This document shows, piece after piece, positions 44,288 through 53,127 of a stretch of DNA of 64,000 nt; the stretch's first letter is position 1, and each line of letters begins with the position of its first letter. The stretch is from assembly GCA_023429995.1 (NCBI GenBank), contig JAEZCE010000080.1:1-64000 (forward strand), written 5' to 3'. The notes under the pieces are model-generated. The model was not told the DNA's origin. It saw only the letters and a list, made by a program, of their open reading frames with translations, and searched no databases. This DNA comes from Bacillota bacterium (lineage in GTDB: Bacteria; Bacillota; UBA4882; UBA8346). A program made the translations under genes and the position numbers.

Positions 44288-45211
44288 ATGAAAAGAGTTT
44301 TACTGTTGTTTTTATGTATCGCATTACTTGGCAGCATGGCCTTGGCTAAAGGCGGCAAACGATTCGCCTATTCCCCTTCCACATTGAATAATCCCTTTTT
44401 TAGCGTGATTACTGACGGCCTTAAATCCGTTATTAAGGCTAACGGCGACCAGTTAGTTGTTCTTGATCCTCAATATGACCAAGCAAAACAGATTTCACAG
44501 ATTGAAGATCTTGTGGCGCAGAAAATTGATGCCTTATTTCTGATACCGGTTGACGCCAAAGGGGTTAAAGACGCTTTGGATTCCTGTAAGAAAGCAAATA
44601 TACCGGTAATCAATATCGACACTGAAGTTTTTGACCGGGATTTGGTTGCTACCGGGATTGTTTCCGATAATTACTTGGCCGGAGTACTTTGCGGCAAAGA
44701 TATGGCCCAAAAATTCCCCAAGGGCGGCAAAATTGCCATTATCGATTTTCCAGTCGCTCAAGCTTGTATTGACCGTGTTAATGGCTTTTTAGAAGGGCTG
44801 GGCAGTAAAAGGAATCTCTTCAAAATCGTTGCTCAGCAAGATGGCAAGGCGAGTCTGGAAGCTTCGATGCCCATCGCCGAGAACATTCTTCAAGGTAATC
44901 CTGATTTGAAGGCCTTTTTCTGTATCAATGATCCGACCGCTTTAGGGACTATTGCAGCTTTAAAAGCCGCCGGCAAAAATGGGAAAATTAAGGTTTGGGG
45001 TGTTGACGGTTCCCCGGATGCCAAGAAAATTTTGGGCAGCGGTGATTTGGAGATGACGGTGGCCCAATCCCCGATTAATCTCGGTAAAACCGGCGCCCAA
45101 AAAGCTTACGACATTTTGAGTGGCAAAAAAATTGAAAAACATATACTGGTTCCGACCTTTGCCATTACTCCATCCAATGTGAAAAAATACGGAACGAACG
45201 GCTGGCAATAA
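44288..45211 (+). CDS. sugar-binding protein of ribose-type ABC transporter
   Basis: A 307-residue periplasmic-type binding protein of the RbsB class. The signal peptide (MKRVLLLFLCIALLGSMALA) is clear, without lipobox. The mature part shows the type I binding-protein repeats: FAYSPSTLNNPFFSVITDGL, VAQKIDALFLIPVDAKGV, IDTEVFDRDLVATGI and a C-terminal WGVDGSPDAKKIL. GGAGAGG precedes ATG 44288. It is followed by the ATPase and permease genes. Substrate unknown; the downstream kinase and aldolase suggest a pentose or keto-hexose. Confidence 0.93.
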   Translation: MKRVLLLFLCIALLGSMALAKGGKRFAYSPSTLNNPFFSVITDGLKSVIKANGDQLVVLDPQYDQAKQISQIEDLVAQKIDALFLIPVDAKGVKDALDSCKKANIPVINIDTEVFDRDLVATGIVSDNYLAGVLCGKDMAQKFPKGGKIAIIDFPVAQACIDRVNGFLEGLGSKRNLFKIVAQQDGKASLEASMPIAENILQGNPDLKAFFCINDPTALGTIAALKAAGKNGKIKVWGVDGSPDAKKILGSGDLEMTVAQSPINLGKTGAQKAYDILSGKKIEKHILVPTFAITPSNVKKYGTNGWQ

Positions 45212-45246
45212 GCTTAATACGAAGCTGCTCAGGTGCTCTTAAACTT

Positions 45247-45310
45247 CGATCCGGCAAGTAAAGTGACAATTTTTCTGTGTTGCGCTGAAACTCACCGGAT
45301 CGTGTTTTTT
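45247..45310 (+). promoter_or_regulatory. hairpin/terminator after the binding-protein gene
   Basis: CGATCCGG at 45247-45254 pairs with CCGGATCG at 45295-45302, followed by TGTTTTTT. It lies between the binding-protein and ATPase genes and may reduce expression of the downstream genes, keeping the binding protein in excess. A smaller AACCA/TTGGTT hairpin follows at 45311-45327. Confidence 0.65.
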
Positions 45311-45335
45311 AACCAATAAAGTTGGTTACAGAATA

Positions 45336-45380
45336 CCGGCAAGCTCTTAAGTTAAAAAAAATTTCGAAGTTGCTTGCCGG
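45336..45380. repeat. CCGGCAAG-type hairpin repeat
   Basis: CCGGCAAGC at 45336-45344 and GCTTGCCGG at 45372-45380 form a nine-base stem. The core and the right flank (CTTGCCGGATTCA, then GTTAAA) recur at 58162-58209. Confidence 0.6.
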
Positions 45381-45457
45381 ATTCATGTTAAAGAATCCTA
45401 GCGGTGATGACTTTTTAGGGTAAGCATTTCCTAAATTTTTTGAAATCGGGTGATTTG

Positions 45458-46957
45458 ATGAATGCGATTTTACTGCAAATGAAGAATATCAGCAAAAGCT
45501 TTTCGGGGATCAGTGTCCTTAAAGGAATTGATTTTGAACTTAGATCAGGTGAAGTACATGCTATTTTAGGTGAAAACGGCGCTGGCAAATCGACCCTCAT
45601 CAAAATTTTGGGAGGGATTCACCATGCGGACACCGGCAAAATTATCATCGACGGCTCGGAACGAAAGATCAACGATGTAGGCGATGCGCGCGCGAATGGG
45701 ATTAGTATCATCCACCAGGAAATTGTGTTGGTGCCTTATCTTTCGGTTGCCGAAAATCTTTTTTTGGGTCAGGAAAAATGCAGTATCTTGGGAATGCTGG
45801 AGAAAGGGAGGATGTTAGCCGAGGCCCAGAGGATGTTTGACTCTTTCGGGCTGGAAATTAACGCAGGCATTCCTGTGGCCGAACTGACCATTGCCCAGAG
45901 ACAATTGGTAGAAATCGTCAAGGCCGTTTTTTTTAATGCCCGGATTATTGTGATGGATGAACCGACTTCTTCACTTTCGGAATATGAAACCCAAAAGTTG
46001 TTCTTGACAATTGAACAATTAAAGAAAAAAGGCGTCGGTATCATTTACATTTCACATAAAATTTCCGAACTGTTTGAAATCGCCGATCGGATTACTGTGC
46101 TCCGCGACGGTTATATGATTGCGACCAAAAAATTAACGGAAACCAATGCCAATGATTTGATCGCCATGATGGTCGGACGGGAATTGAAGGAGTTTTATAC
46201 TCGATCTTTTAACGATCTCGGCGAGGTTGTGTTGGAAGTCAAGGGGTTTAGCCGGCAAAACGTCATGTCGGATGTTTCTTTTTCCGTAAGGGCGGGTGAG
46301 GTGGTTGGATTTTCAGGTTTATTGGGCGCGGGGCGTTCTGAGATTATGCGGGCGCTTTTTGGGCTGGATCCTCTTGATGACGGGGAGATTTATCTTAAAG
46401 GTAAAAAAGTCGTAATCGCTAATCCGAGGGATGCGGTTAAACTGGGAATTGCTTTTGTGCCGGAAGATCGAAAAAAAGAAGGATTGGTGCTTGAGAATAC
46501 TCTGCGATTTAATATGACATTTTTGGTATTGTCGAAATTAATCCGTTTGCTGCGGATCAATCATCAAAAACAAAATCAAATTACTGAAAATTACATCAAA
46601 CGATTTTCGATAAAAGCTTCATCGGAATATCAGATTGTCAACAGCCTGAGCGGCGGTAACCAGCAGAAAGTCTTAATTGCGAAATGGCTGGCAATTGAAC
46701 CTTGCGTACTCATTCTTGATGAACCGACCCGAGGGGTAGACGTTGGGGCGAAAGCTGAAATTTATGACATCATTAACAATCTGGCCAAAAGCGGAGTGGC
46801 AGTGATTTTAGTTTCCTCAGAGTTGCCAGAGATTATTAATATGTGCGACCGGGCTTATGTGGTGAGTAAGGGGAGAATTTCCGGACATCTGGAACGAAGT
46901 GAATTTTCGCAAGAAAAAATAATGACCTGCGCAACGGAGGCATATCATGTCAACTAA
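45458..46957 (+). CDS. sugar ABC transporter ATPase (RbsA type)
   Basis: A 499-residue double-ATPase subunit of a CUT2 transporter. The N-terminal half has Walker A GENGAGKSTLIK (about 38-49), Q-loop region IIHQEIVLVPYLS and Walker B IIVMDEPTSSLS. The C-terminal half has a degenerate Walker A GLLGAGRSEIMRAL, the signature LSGGNQQKVLIAKW and VLILDEPTRGVD. GGTGAT precedes ATG 45458, so the longer TTG frame is unnecessary. The last 11 bases overlap the permease gene. Confidence 0.95.
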   Translation: MNAILLQMKNISKSFSGISVLKGIDFELRSGEVHAILGENGAGKSTLIKILGGIHHADTGKIIIDGSERKINDVGDARANGISIIHQEIVLVPYLSVAENLFLGQEKCSILGMLEKGRMLAEAQRMFDSFGLEINAGIPVAELTIAQRQLVEIVKAVFFNARIIVMDEPTSSLSEYETQKLFLTIEQLKKKGVGIIYISHKISELFEIADRITVLRDGYMIATKKLTETNANDLIAMMVGRELKEFYTRSFNDLGEVVLEVKGFSRQNVMSDVSFSVRAGEVVGFSGLLGAGRSEIMRALFGLDPLDDGEIYLKGKKVVIANPRDAVKLGIAFVPEDRKKEGLVLENTLRFNMTFLVLSKLIRLLRINHQKQNQITENYIKRFSIKASSEYQIVNSLSGGNQQKVLIAKWLAIEPCVLILDEPTRGVDVGAKAEIYDIINNLAKSGVAVILVSSELPEIINMCDRAYVVSKGRISGHLERSEFSQEKIMTCATEAYHVN

Positions 46958-47933
46958 ATTGATTTCTGCCGAGAGATTCAATATTCTTTTCCAGTCGAAA
47001 AATTTTTTTAAACGAAACTTAGGTATCTTGTTGGGGTTGTTAGCGTTATGCGTCATTCTGACTTTTAAATCGCCCTTTTTTTTGACAACTGATAATATGT
47101 TCAATGTATTACGCCAAGTATCCACCAATTCAAATTTGGCGTTAGGACTGACTATGGCGATTATTATCGGGGGAATTGACCTGTCGGTAGGGGCAGTAGT
47201 GGCCTTGGCGGGAACTTTAGCGGCGGGCTTCATCACAAATCAACATATGGATGTAACAAGCGCGATTATCCTAGCTATGGTAATCGGAACTTCAATTGGT
47301 TTACTCAATGGATTGATTATCGCTTATGGTAAAATTCCCGCTTTTATTACTACGCTGGCTACGATGAACCTCGCTCGCGGCGCCGCTTTTGTCTATTCCG
47401 GCGGAATGCCCATACGAACTTTTGTTGATTCGTTTAATATCCTTGGAATCGGTCGTTTTGGCCCTATTCCCCTCCCGGTAATATATTCGGTTTTCTTTGT
47501 CGTTGTAATATTTTTGCTATTGAACCGTACTAAGATTGGCCCTCATATTTATGCAATAGGCGGCAACCGGGAAGCGGCCTGTTTTTCAGGCGTCAATATT
47601 CCCAAAATCGAAGTTTTGGTTTATACCCTGTCAGGTTTTTTGGCTTCCTTCAGTGGCGTAGTTCTTGCCTGCCGCATGTATTCGGGACAACCCTCGGTCG
47701 GTAACGGATTTGAACTGGATGCCATCGCTGCGGCAGTCTTGGGCGGAACCAGCATGTCGGGTGGAATGGGGTATATTTCGGGTACGATTATTGGTGTGCT
47801 CATCATCGGAATTTTGAATAACGGATTGAATCTGTTAAACATCAACTCGTTCTGGCAATTGATAGTCAAAGGAATAGTAATTTTGATTGCGGTATTCATG
47901 GACATTAGTAAAAAGAAGAGTTACAGTAAATAG
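46947..47933 (+). CDS. sugar ABC transporter permease (RbsC type)
   Basis: A 328-residue membrane protein with eight to ten segments, typical of CUT2 permeases. Family blocks are GGIDLSVGAVVALAGTLAAG, GLIIAYGKIPAFITTLATMN, YAIGGNREAACFSGVNIPKI and VLGGTSMSGGMGYISGTIIG. It overlaps the ATPase gene by 11 bases and so is translated with it. It completes the ribose-type transporter encoded here. Confidence 0.95.
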   Translation: MSTKLISAERFNILFQSKNFFKRNLGILLGLLALCVILTFKSPFFLTTDNMFNVLRQVSTNSNLALGLTMAIIIGGIDLSVGAVVALAGTLAAGFITNQHMDVTSAIILAMVIGTSIGLLNGLIIAYGKIPAFITTLATMNLARGAAFVYSGGMPIRTFVDSFNILGIGRFGPIPLPVIYSVFFVVVIFLLLNRTKIGPHIYAIGGNREAACFSGVNIPKIEVLVYTLSGFLASFSGVVLACRMYSGQPSVGNGFELDAIAAAVLGGTSMSGGMGYISGTIIGVLIIGILNNGLNLLNINSFWQLIVKGIVILIAVFMDISKKKSYSK

Positions 47934-48047
47934 CTTTCTGATTTGCAACCAGTAGAAAAAGTTCAGTCTAGGTACCACCTCTGGCTTTCGAAAAGGCCCA
48001 AGCGGTTGCGGAAGCGGATATTGGGAATGAAAGAGGGAAAAGTCGTC

Positions 48048-49523
48048 ATGTCGTTTTATATTGGGATTGATGTCGGGACTTCGTCCGTAAAATTAGTGCT
48101 GATTGACGATACCGGAAAAATAATCCATACTGCCAAAAGAGAATATGCGAACCTTTCTCCGTTGCCCGGATGGAGAGAACAGAACCCCGAAGTCTGGTAT
48201 GATCACATGGCTTTGGGTATTAAGAATCTTTTGGCAAACTTTGACCGCTCTTTGGTAAAAGGCATCGGTGTGACTGGACAAATGCATACAGCCGTTTTTT
48301 TGGATAAGCAAGGGGACGTGATTCGGCCGGCCATTCTGTGGGATGACACCCGAACCAGCTCCATTGTGGACAGATTGAGATCCGAAGTCGGGAATGATCC
48401 GGATATACCCTATCTTCAAAATATTATCTCCACAGGCTCGCCGGCAATAAATCTTTTATGGCTGAAGGAGAATGAACGGGATCATTTTGAGAAAATCCGG
48501 TATGTTCTGATTGCAAAGGATTATATTGTATATCGATTGACCGGGGAAATTTCGACTGACTACTGTGATGCCTCGACATCGGCGTTGTTTGATTTCAGGG
48601 AAAAGCAGTGGTCGGAAAAAATGAAAGGGCTCATTGGGCTTGGCAATGTCCTTCCCACGATTAACAGCTCGTCCCAGATTGTAGGCTGCCTGAAAAAAGA
48701 TGTGGCAGGGGACTTGGGGCTGGATTGCGGCGTAAAGGTGATTGCGGGTACGGGGGATAACGCTGCGGCAGCGGTCTCTTCCGGCAGTATAGAGATTGGT
48801 TCCCCTACCATCTCCCTGGGAACTTCGGGCGTGATTTTTGCTTCCTGTGAACGTGCCGACTTTAGCACACGGGTTAAAAACATTCTCTTTTCTATCTCTG
48901 AAAGGGAAACGGTCTATCTTTTTCAGGGCGTGGCACAGGCAGCCGCGTCCTGCAGCCAGTGGTGGGTGGAAGATATCCTAAGAACCAAGAATTACCGTTC
49001 TGAGGAGTTGAAAATTAACGCCGATAAACTGGGAAAAAACAATGTCCTTTTTTTCCCACATCTGACGGGGGATAAGACGGTCTATGCCGACCCGCGCATT
49101 AGAGGCGCGTTTCTTGGACTGAGCATTGATACCTCAAGGGAAGAGATGATGCAGGCCGTTATGGAGGGAGTGGCGTTTGCGCTTAAAGATATTGTTGAGG
49201 TTTTAAAATCCATCGATATCCATATTCAAACGGCAAAAATCACCGGTGGAGGAGCCAACAGCGATCTGTGGATTCGAATTATCTCCAATGTTCTGAACAT
49301 CCCGATTGCAAAGTTGAGTCCCGGCGCAGGTCCGGGGTATGGTGTGGGGCTGTTGGCCTTATATGGGTGCGGTGCATGTGATACCCTGCAGTCGCTCGTT
49401 CATCAAAACATTACCATCGAAAAAACGATCCACCCCGAGCAGGGTCTTCCGGAACAATATGAAAAAAAATATGCCGTTTATAAAAATATATATTCCATGG
49501 TCAAAATGATAAGTCAAAGCTGA
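48048..49523 (+). CDS. xylulokinase-like FGGY sugar kinase
   Basis: A 491-residue kinase with the XylB pattern: YIGIDVGTSSVKLVLID, GVTGQMHTAVFLDKQGDV with RPAILWDDTRTS (about 76-107), the GTGDNAAAAVSSGSIEIGSP block, and GGGANSDLWIRIISNVLNIP near 402-421. The frame is open from 47943, but ATG 48048 follows GAGGGAAAAG and begins at the conserved position. Downstream lies a class II aldolase, so the phosphorylated keto sugar is probably split next. The third FGGY-type option is ribulokinase, less likely from GQMHT. Confidence 0.9.
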   Translation: MSFYIGIDVGTSSVKLVLIDDTGKIIHTAKREYANLSPLPGWREQNPEVWYDHMALGIKNLLANFDRSLVKGIGVTGQMHTAVFLDKQGDVIRPAILWDDTRTSSIVDRLRSEVGNDPDIPYLQNIISTGSPAINLLWLKENERDHFEKIRYVLIAKDYIVYRLTGEISTDYCDASTSALFDFREKQWSEKMKGLIGLGNVLPTINSSSQIVGCLKKDVAGDLGLDCGVKVIAGTGDNAAAAVSSGSIEIGSPTISLGTSGVIFASCERADFSTRVKNILFSISERETVYLFQGVAQAAASCSQWWVEDILRTKNYRSEELKINADKLGKNNVLFFPHLTGDKTVYADPRIRGAFLGLSIDTSREEMMQAVMEGVAFALKDIVEVLKSIDIHIQTAKITGGGANSDLWIRIISNVLNIPIAKLSPGAGPGYGVGLLALYGCGACDTLQSLVHQNITIEKTIHPEQGLPEQYEKKYAVYKNIYSMVKMISQS

Positions 49524-49609
49524 TGGTTGTCTCAACCACGGGGATTCAAACCTCGGCTTTAGCCGGTGGTGGATGAGTTTTAAAATTAGAATTACAAAGG
49601 AGATTTAAA

Positions 49610-50449
49610 ATGAGAATCATAAACGGTTTCGATCTGATGGAGTATGCGAAACGATACAACTATGTGTTGCCGGCTTTCAACACCACAAATCTGGAAATGA
49701 CCTATGCCGTTGCGAAAGGTCTGGATTCCGCGCGCCTACCAGGCTATATCCAGATTTCTTCAAATAATCTGCGCCTTTCAACCCCCCAGGTCATTTCGAA
49801 TATCACGCGGGATGCGCTGAAAAACGTGGACACCCCAATCGGCCTTCATTTGGATCACGGTCACAGTTTTGAAGATGTAAAAGCCTGCATAGAAGCTGGC
49901 TTCACCTCAATTATGATCGACGCTTCCAAGTTGTCCTATGAAGATAATATTTGGGAAGTGCGCCGCGCCGCCGAATATTGTCACTTCTACGGTGTTCCTG
50001 TGGAGGCGGAACTTGGAATGATCGGCGGCAAAGAGGACACACCGGTTGAAGAAGCTGATGCAAAGACAGATCCTGACATGGTGGCAGAGTTTGTGGAGAA
50101 GACTCATTGCGACTTATTGGCTGTTTCAGTAGGCAATGTCCATGGCTTGTGCGTGGAACCCCATATCGACCTGCCTCTTTTGAAAAGGATATCGGAGGTC
50201 AGCAAGGTGCCTCTTGTGTTACATGGAGGTTCCGGAATACCCTTTGATGTTATCCGCTCCGCTAGAGCGTATAATTTAATTAAAATCAATTACGGATCCG
50301 ATTTGCGCAAAGAGTTCATACAGACCTTTGGCAAAGCTTATGAAGCGGACCATAACGCCCATGATGTTATCAGCCTAAGCTTGAATGCGGTAGAGAATGT
50401 AAAAAGAAAAACCCAAGAATTGGTCAAGGCAATTAATGTTGGGGATTAA
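49610..50449 (+). CDS. class II fructose-bisphosphate/tagatose-type aldolase
   Basis: A 279-residue zinc-dependent aldolase that splits a phosphorylated keto sugar into dihydroxyacetone phosphate and an aldehyde. Metal and substrate motifs: IGLHLDHGHSFEDVKACIEA (HLDHG near 82-86), SIMIDASKLSYEDN, PVEAELGMIGGKEDTP, SVGNVHGLC and VLHGGSGIP. The length fits the GatY/KbaY/FbaA group. It lies 86 bases after the kinase; AAAGGAG precedes its ATG. With the kinase and transporter it makes a complete uptake-kinase-aldolase set for one sugar or polyol. Confidence 0.93.
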   Translation: MRIINGFDLMEYAKRYNYVLPAFNTTNLEMTYAVAKGLDSARLPGYIQISSNNLRLSTPQVISNITRDALKNVDTPIGLHLDHGHSFEDVKACIEAGFTSIMIDASKLSYEDNIWEVRRAAEYCHFYGVPVEAELGMIGGKEDTPVEEADAKTDPDMVAEFVEKTHCDLLAVSVGNVHGLCVEPHIDLPLLKRISEVSKVPLVLHGGSGIPFDVIRSARAYNLIKINYGSDLRKEFIQTFGKAYEADHNAHDVISLSLNAVENVKRKTQELVKAINVGD

Positions 50450-50870
50450 GTTTTAGTGGTAAAGGCACGAAAGCCGTTTTGTTGAAACCGGATTTGCCGG
50501 AGATACAGGCAACCGGGATGAGTCAGGGTATTGTTTTAAAGACTGAAAAGAATGAAATATCCTTTTTCAATGCTTCTTTACATGTAATCCCGATTGGATA
50601 ATAACCGATGAGGCGATTTGGAAGAGGATAAAAGTTTATAAATCTTAAAAGTGAGCCCATTCGATACTGAAGGGGCTTTTTTGTGGTAAACATAGCTCGA
50701 AGCGGATTCATGGTGTATCATTTATTTGACTCCGGAGATTGCGATTTAAACTCCGGAACCTTTTTTTTGAATCCTATCCGTTGATAAACGGTTAAGCCGC
50801 GTGGGGTCAGTGGGATACTGCTGAATGATAGACTATTATACCCAGGGTATTTTAAGGGGTAAAAGAATGC
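50450..50870. other. intergenic region upstream of the GntR gene
   Basis: About 420 bases with no supportable gene. The stretch GAAACCGGATTTGCCGG has a weak hairpin. A GGGGTCAGTGGGATACTG segment near 50810 shows no known motif. The promoter and operators of the GntR gene follow. Confidence 0.35.
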
Positions 50871-50899
50871 TTGACAAAAAATATCATGTGATATATCAT
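50871..50899 (+). promoter_or_regulatory. sigma-A promoter of the GntR gene
   Basis: Perfect TTGACA at 50871-50876, 17-base spacer, TATCAT at 50894-50899. The first operator lies inside the spacer, so the bound regulator would block RNA polymerase. Confidence 0.8.
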
Positions 50900-50927
50900 G
50901 AAATCATAAAGTATATCACGTGATATA
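50881..50927 (+). promoter_or_regulatory. twin operators ATATCA-NN-TGATAT
   Basis: Site 1, ATATCA-TG-TGATAT at 50881-50894; site 2, TATATCA-CG-TGATATA at 50912-50927, a perfect 16-base palindrome. Their centres are 32 bases apart, three helical turns, so two dimers would bind on the same face. They sit between promoter and GntR gene; autoregulation is the natural reading. Confidence 0.75.
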
Positions 50928-50955
50928 TCATAAAAAATGACAGAGGTCTTGTATT

Positions 50956-51585
50956 ATGAAACGTTCATTATCTCAACAGGTATATGATGAGTTATTGGAA
51001 CGTATACTCCAAAACCATTGGGCTCCGGGTGATTTGATTAACCGAAGGGAAATTGCAGCCGAACTAGGAGTCAGCGTGGCGCCTACTTTGGAAGCCATGT
51101 TAAAATTGGAAACCGAAGGGTTGTTGGAGTCGATTCCACGTAAGGGTACCCGAATTCGTGTTATTACGGAAGATGATTTGCGAGGTCAAGTGATCCTCAG
51201 GCAGGCGTTGGAATGTCAGGCGGCTCGGCTTTATTGTGGAGAACGAATCGTTCAACACGAAATGGAACTATTAAAACTGGCCGCGTTGATAGATGATACC
51301 CCTGCCAACACCAGGCAATGTTGGGAAAGGGAGGTTGATTTTCATCGCTATTTACTTGAGCTGACTGAATGTAAAACTTTGGTCCAAAAATTTAAAGAGG
51401 TGATGCAGCTGAATTTATTTATAGCTGCTAATCGGTTATCATCACTCAATTTCAATTACAAGTATGATCACATTGTCTATCGTCATACTGAATTAGTAAA
51501 GAAATTAGAGACCAAAGATCCGGATGTTGCGGAACGAGCTATTCGGGAACACTTATTTAGTGGCCTTTTAGAGAACTACAACTAG
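50956..51585 (+). CDS. GntR family regulator (FCD type)
   Basis: A 209-residue regulator: the winged-helix domain (LSQQVYDELLERILQNHWAP, then INRREIAAELGVSVAPTLEA) and a helical FCD ligand domain with the metal-site residues in EREVDFHRYLLEL and HTELVKKLE, REHLFSG at the end. FCD regulators of this size often bind sugar acids such as hexuronates or their catabolites, which fits the following UGL-aldolase operon. Twin palindromes lie directly upstream. AGAGG precedes the ATG. Confidence 0.93.
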   Translation: MKRSLSQQVYDELLERILQNHWAPGDLINRREIAAELGVSVAPTLEAMLKLETEGLLESIPRKGTRIRVITEDDLRGQVILRQALECQAARLYCGERIVQHEMELLKLAALIDDTPANTRQCWEREVDFHRYLLELTECKTLVQKFKEVMQLNLFIAANRLSSLNFNYKYDHIVYRHTELVKKLETKDPDVAERAIREHLFSGLLENYN

Positions 51586-51647
51586 TAGCTTGTTATCGAG
51601 TTTGAAAAATCGATATCCGTTTACGTAGAAAATAAGGGGGGCAAGTA

Positions 51648-52946
51648 ATGGACAAAAAGATAAGGTTAAGTTTGACTCTGCTTCTAGTGGTATGCATGTT
51701 TTGTTGTGTGACTGGTTTTGCGAAAAGTAGCTCAAAGGACATTTCAGCCAACTTAAGAATTTTGTATCCGGGTACTTCCGAAATTGAGAAAGCTTGGGCT
51801 GAGAATCTTAAAAAAGCAGTGACTGAAAAGTATCCCAAAATTAAAATCGAGTATATCTATCTTAGTTGGGCCGATATTGAAAAGAAATTAGCGGTAATGA
51901 TTGCCGCCAGGGATTATCCAGATATGATGGATGTTCTTGATGTGGTCAATCCGGTAGCGATGGATGCATTGGAACCGCTTGACGGGTATTTAAAAGGAAG
52001 CGCGATTAAACTTTCTAATTATTCTTCGGGTTATGTGAATTATTCGCGATATAATGGAAAATTGTATTCTATTCCGTGGCAGGGAATTACATATGCACAT
52101 GTCGTGAATACGGATTTATTGGCGGCAGCCGGCTATAAGATTTCAGACCTGAAAAGTTGGGATGCGGTAAAGGAAGCCGTTAAAGCTATGAGCAAAAACG
52201 GGAAATCCGGTTATGCCATGGCGAACGGCGGGACAGGAAGATTTTCCTTCCGTGATTTCATGATGATTTGTTTGAGTAATGATGTTCAACCGGATGATGT
52301 TAGTAATGCCTCAAAAAAGAAGTATATTGAAGTATTATCGTTTTTAAATGATTTGGCGCCCTATATGCCGAAAAGTCAGATTACCTGGCTCTATCCGGAA
52401 TTATTCAAGGCCTGGGGCGCGGAGGATGTCGGTATCATGCATTCCGGTTCGTATTTTACCGCCAATGCTGTTTCGCATAGCAGCGCAATTGTTGCTAAAA
52501 CCAGAGCATTTGTTTTCCCGCAGGGACCTTCCGCCGCCAAACCGCAAGCAATGGTTGCCAACGCCGGTTTTGCAATGATAAAAGGTTCCAAACAAAAAGA
52601 GGCGGCATGGAAAGTAATGGAGGTAATCAATAGCCCTGAAATGGTGGCCCGGATTGGCGGAGCTATTAATTTGCCGGCTACTCTCAAAGTGAATATGAAG
52701 GTTCTGAAAGAAGTGGCTAAAGCGACCTATCCGCAATCTTTTGAAGGACATTTAAGATTACTTAATGATTTTAGTACGATTGCCCAAAAATACGGTGTGC
52801 CTCAACCTCGAATTATTGGCCAACCTCAAATGGAAATGATTGTTCAGGCGGCAATTGTTAAAATGTTGTATGGCAAATCCACCCCTGAAGACGCCTATAA
52901 TGAGATTCGTGATGGAATTCTAAAAGTTAAGGAAGAAGTAAAATAA
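51648..52946 (+). CDS. extracellular solute-binding protein (CUT1 type)
   Basis: A 432-residue binding protein with N-terminal signal peptide (RLSLTLLLVVCMFCCVTGF, then AKSS) and no clear lipobox. The mature part shows LRILYPGTSEIEKAWAENLK, MIAARDYPDMMDVLDVVNP and GKLYSIPWQGITYAHVVNT, typical of oligosaccharide-binding proteins. GGGGGGC lies before the ATG. It is the first transporter gene behind the GntR regulator; a MITE-like element separates it from the permeases. Likely cargo: unsaturated uronate oligosaccharides, by context. Confidence 0.9.
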   Translation: MDKKIRLSLTLLLVVCMFCCVTGFAKSSSKDISANLRILYPGTSEIEKAWAENLKKAVTEKYPKIKIEYIYLSWADIEKKLAVMIAARDYPDMMDVLDVVNPVAMDALEPLDGYLKGSAIKLSNYSSGYVNYSRYNGKLYSIPWQGITYAHVVNTDLLAAAGYKISDLKSWDAVKEAVKAMSKNGKSGYAMANGGTGRFSFRDFMMICLSNDVQPDDVSNASKKKYIEVLSFLNDLAPYMPKSQITWLYPELFKAWGAEDVGIMHSGSYFTANAVSHSSAIVAKTRAFVFPQGPSAAKPQAMVANAGFAMIKGSKQKEAAWKVMEVINSPEMVARIGGAINLPATLKVNMKVLKEVAKATYPQSFEGHLRLLNDFSTIAQKYGVPQPRIIGQPQMEMIVQAAIVKMLYGKSTPEDAYNEIRDGILKVKEEVK

Positions 52947-52958
52947 GACTAAAAAAGT

Positions 52959-53082
52959 GAAGGGGCTGCCCTAAAAGGGAATTTATCGATAAAGAAATAC
53001 AATATATCGAAATTCAGGCGTTCGATGAAGCTATATATTGTATTTCTTATTGATTTAAAATTGCTTTTCAGACAGCCTCTTC
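52959..53082. mobile_element. candidate MITE-like element (copy 2)
   Basis: Terminal inverted repeats of 19 bases (GAAGGGGCTGCCCTAAAAG against GAAGAGGCTGTCTGAAAAG, 15 matches) bound a 124-base segment. Inside is a second inverted repeat of about 22 bases around 52989-53054 (AAGAAATACAATATAT arms). Such a nested structure without ORF is typical of small non-autonomous elements. The ends match those at 8557-8657. It lies in the operon between binding protein and permease, where the hairpin could also tune expression. Confidence 0.6.
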
Positions 53083-53127
53083 ATGAACAGTTTGGGCTTG
53101 GCAAGAAACTGCATGCGGGGTGATTTA

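Noticed and set aside
50604..50711. Possible small gene in the gap before the GntR gene
   Set aside because: The minus frame 50523-50711 has no ribosome site and no recognisable product.
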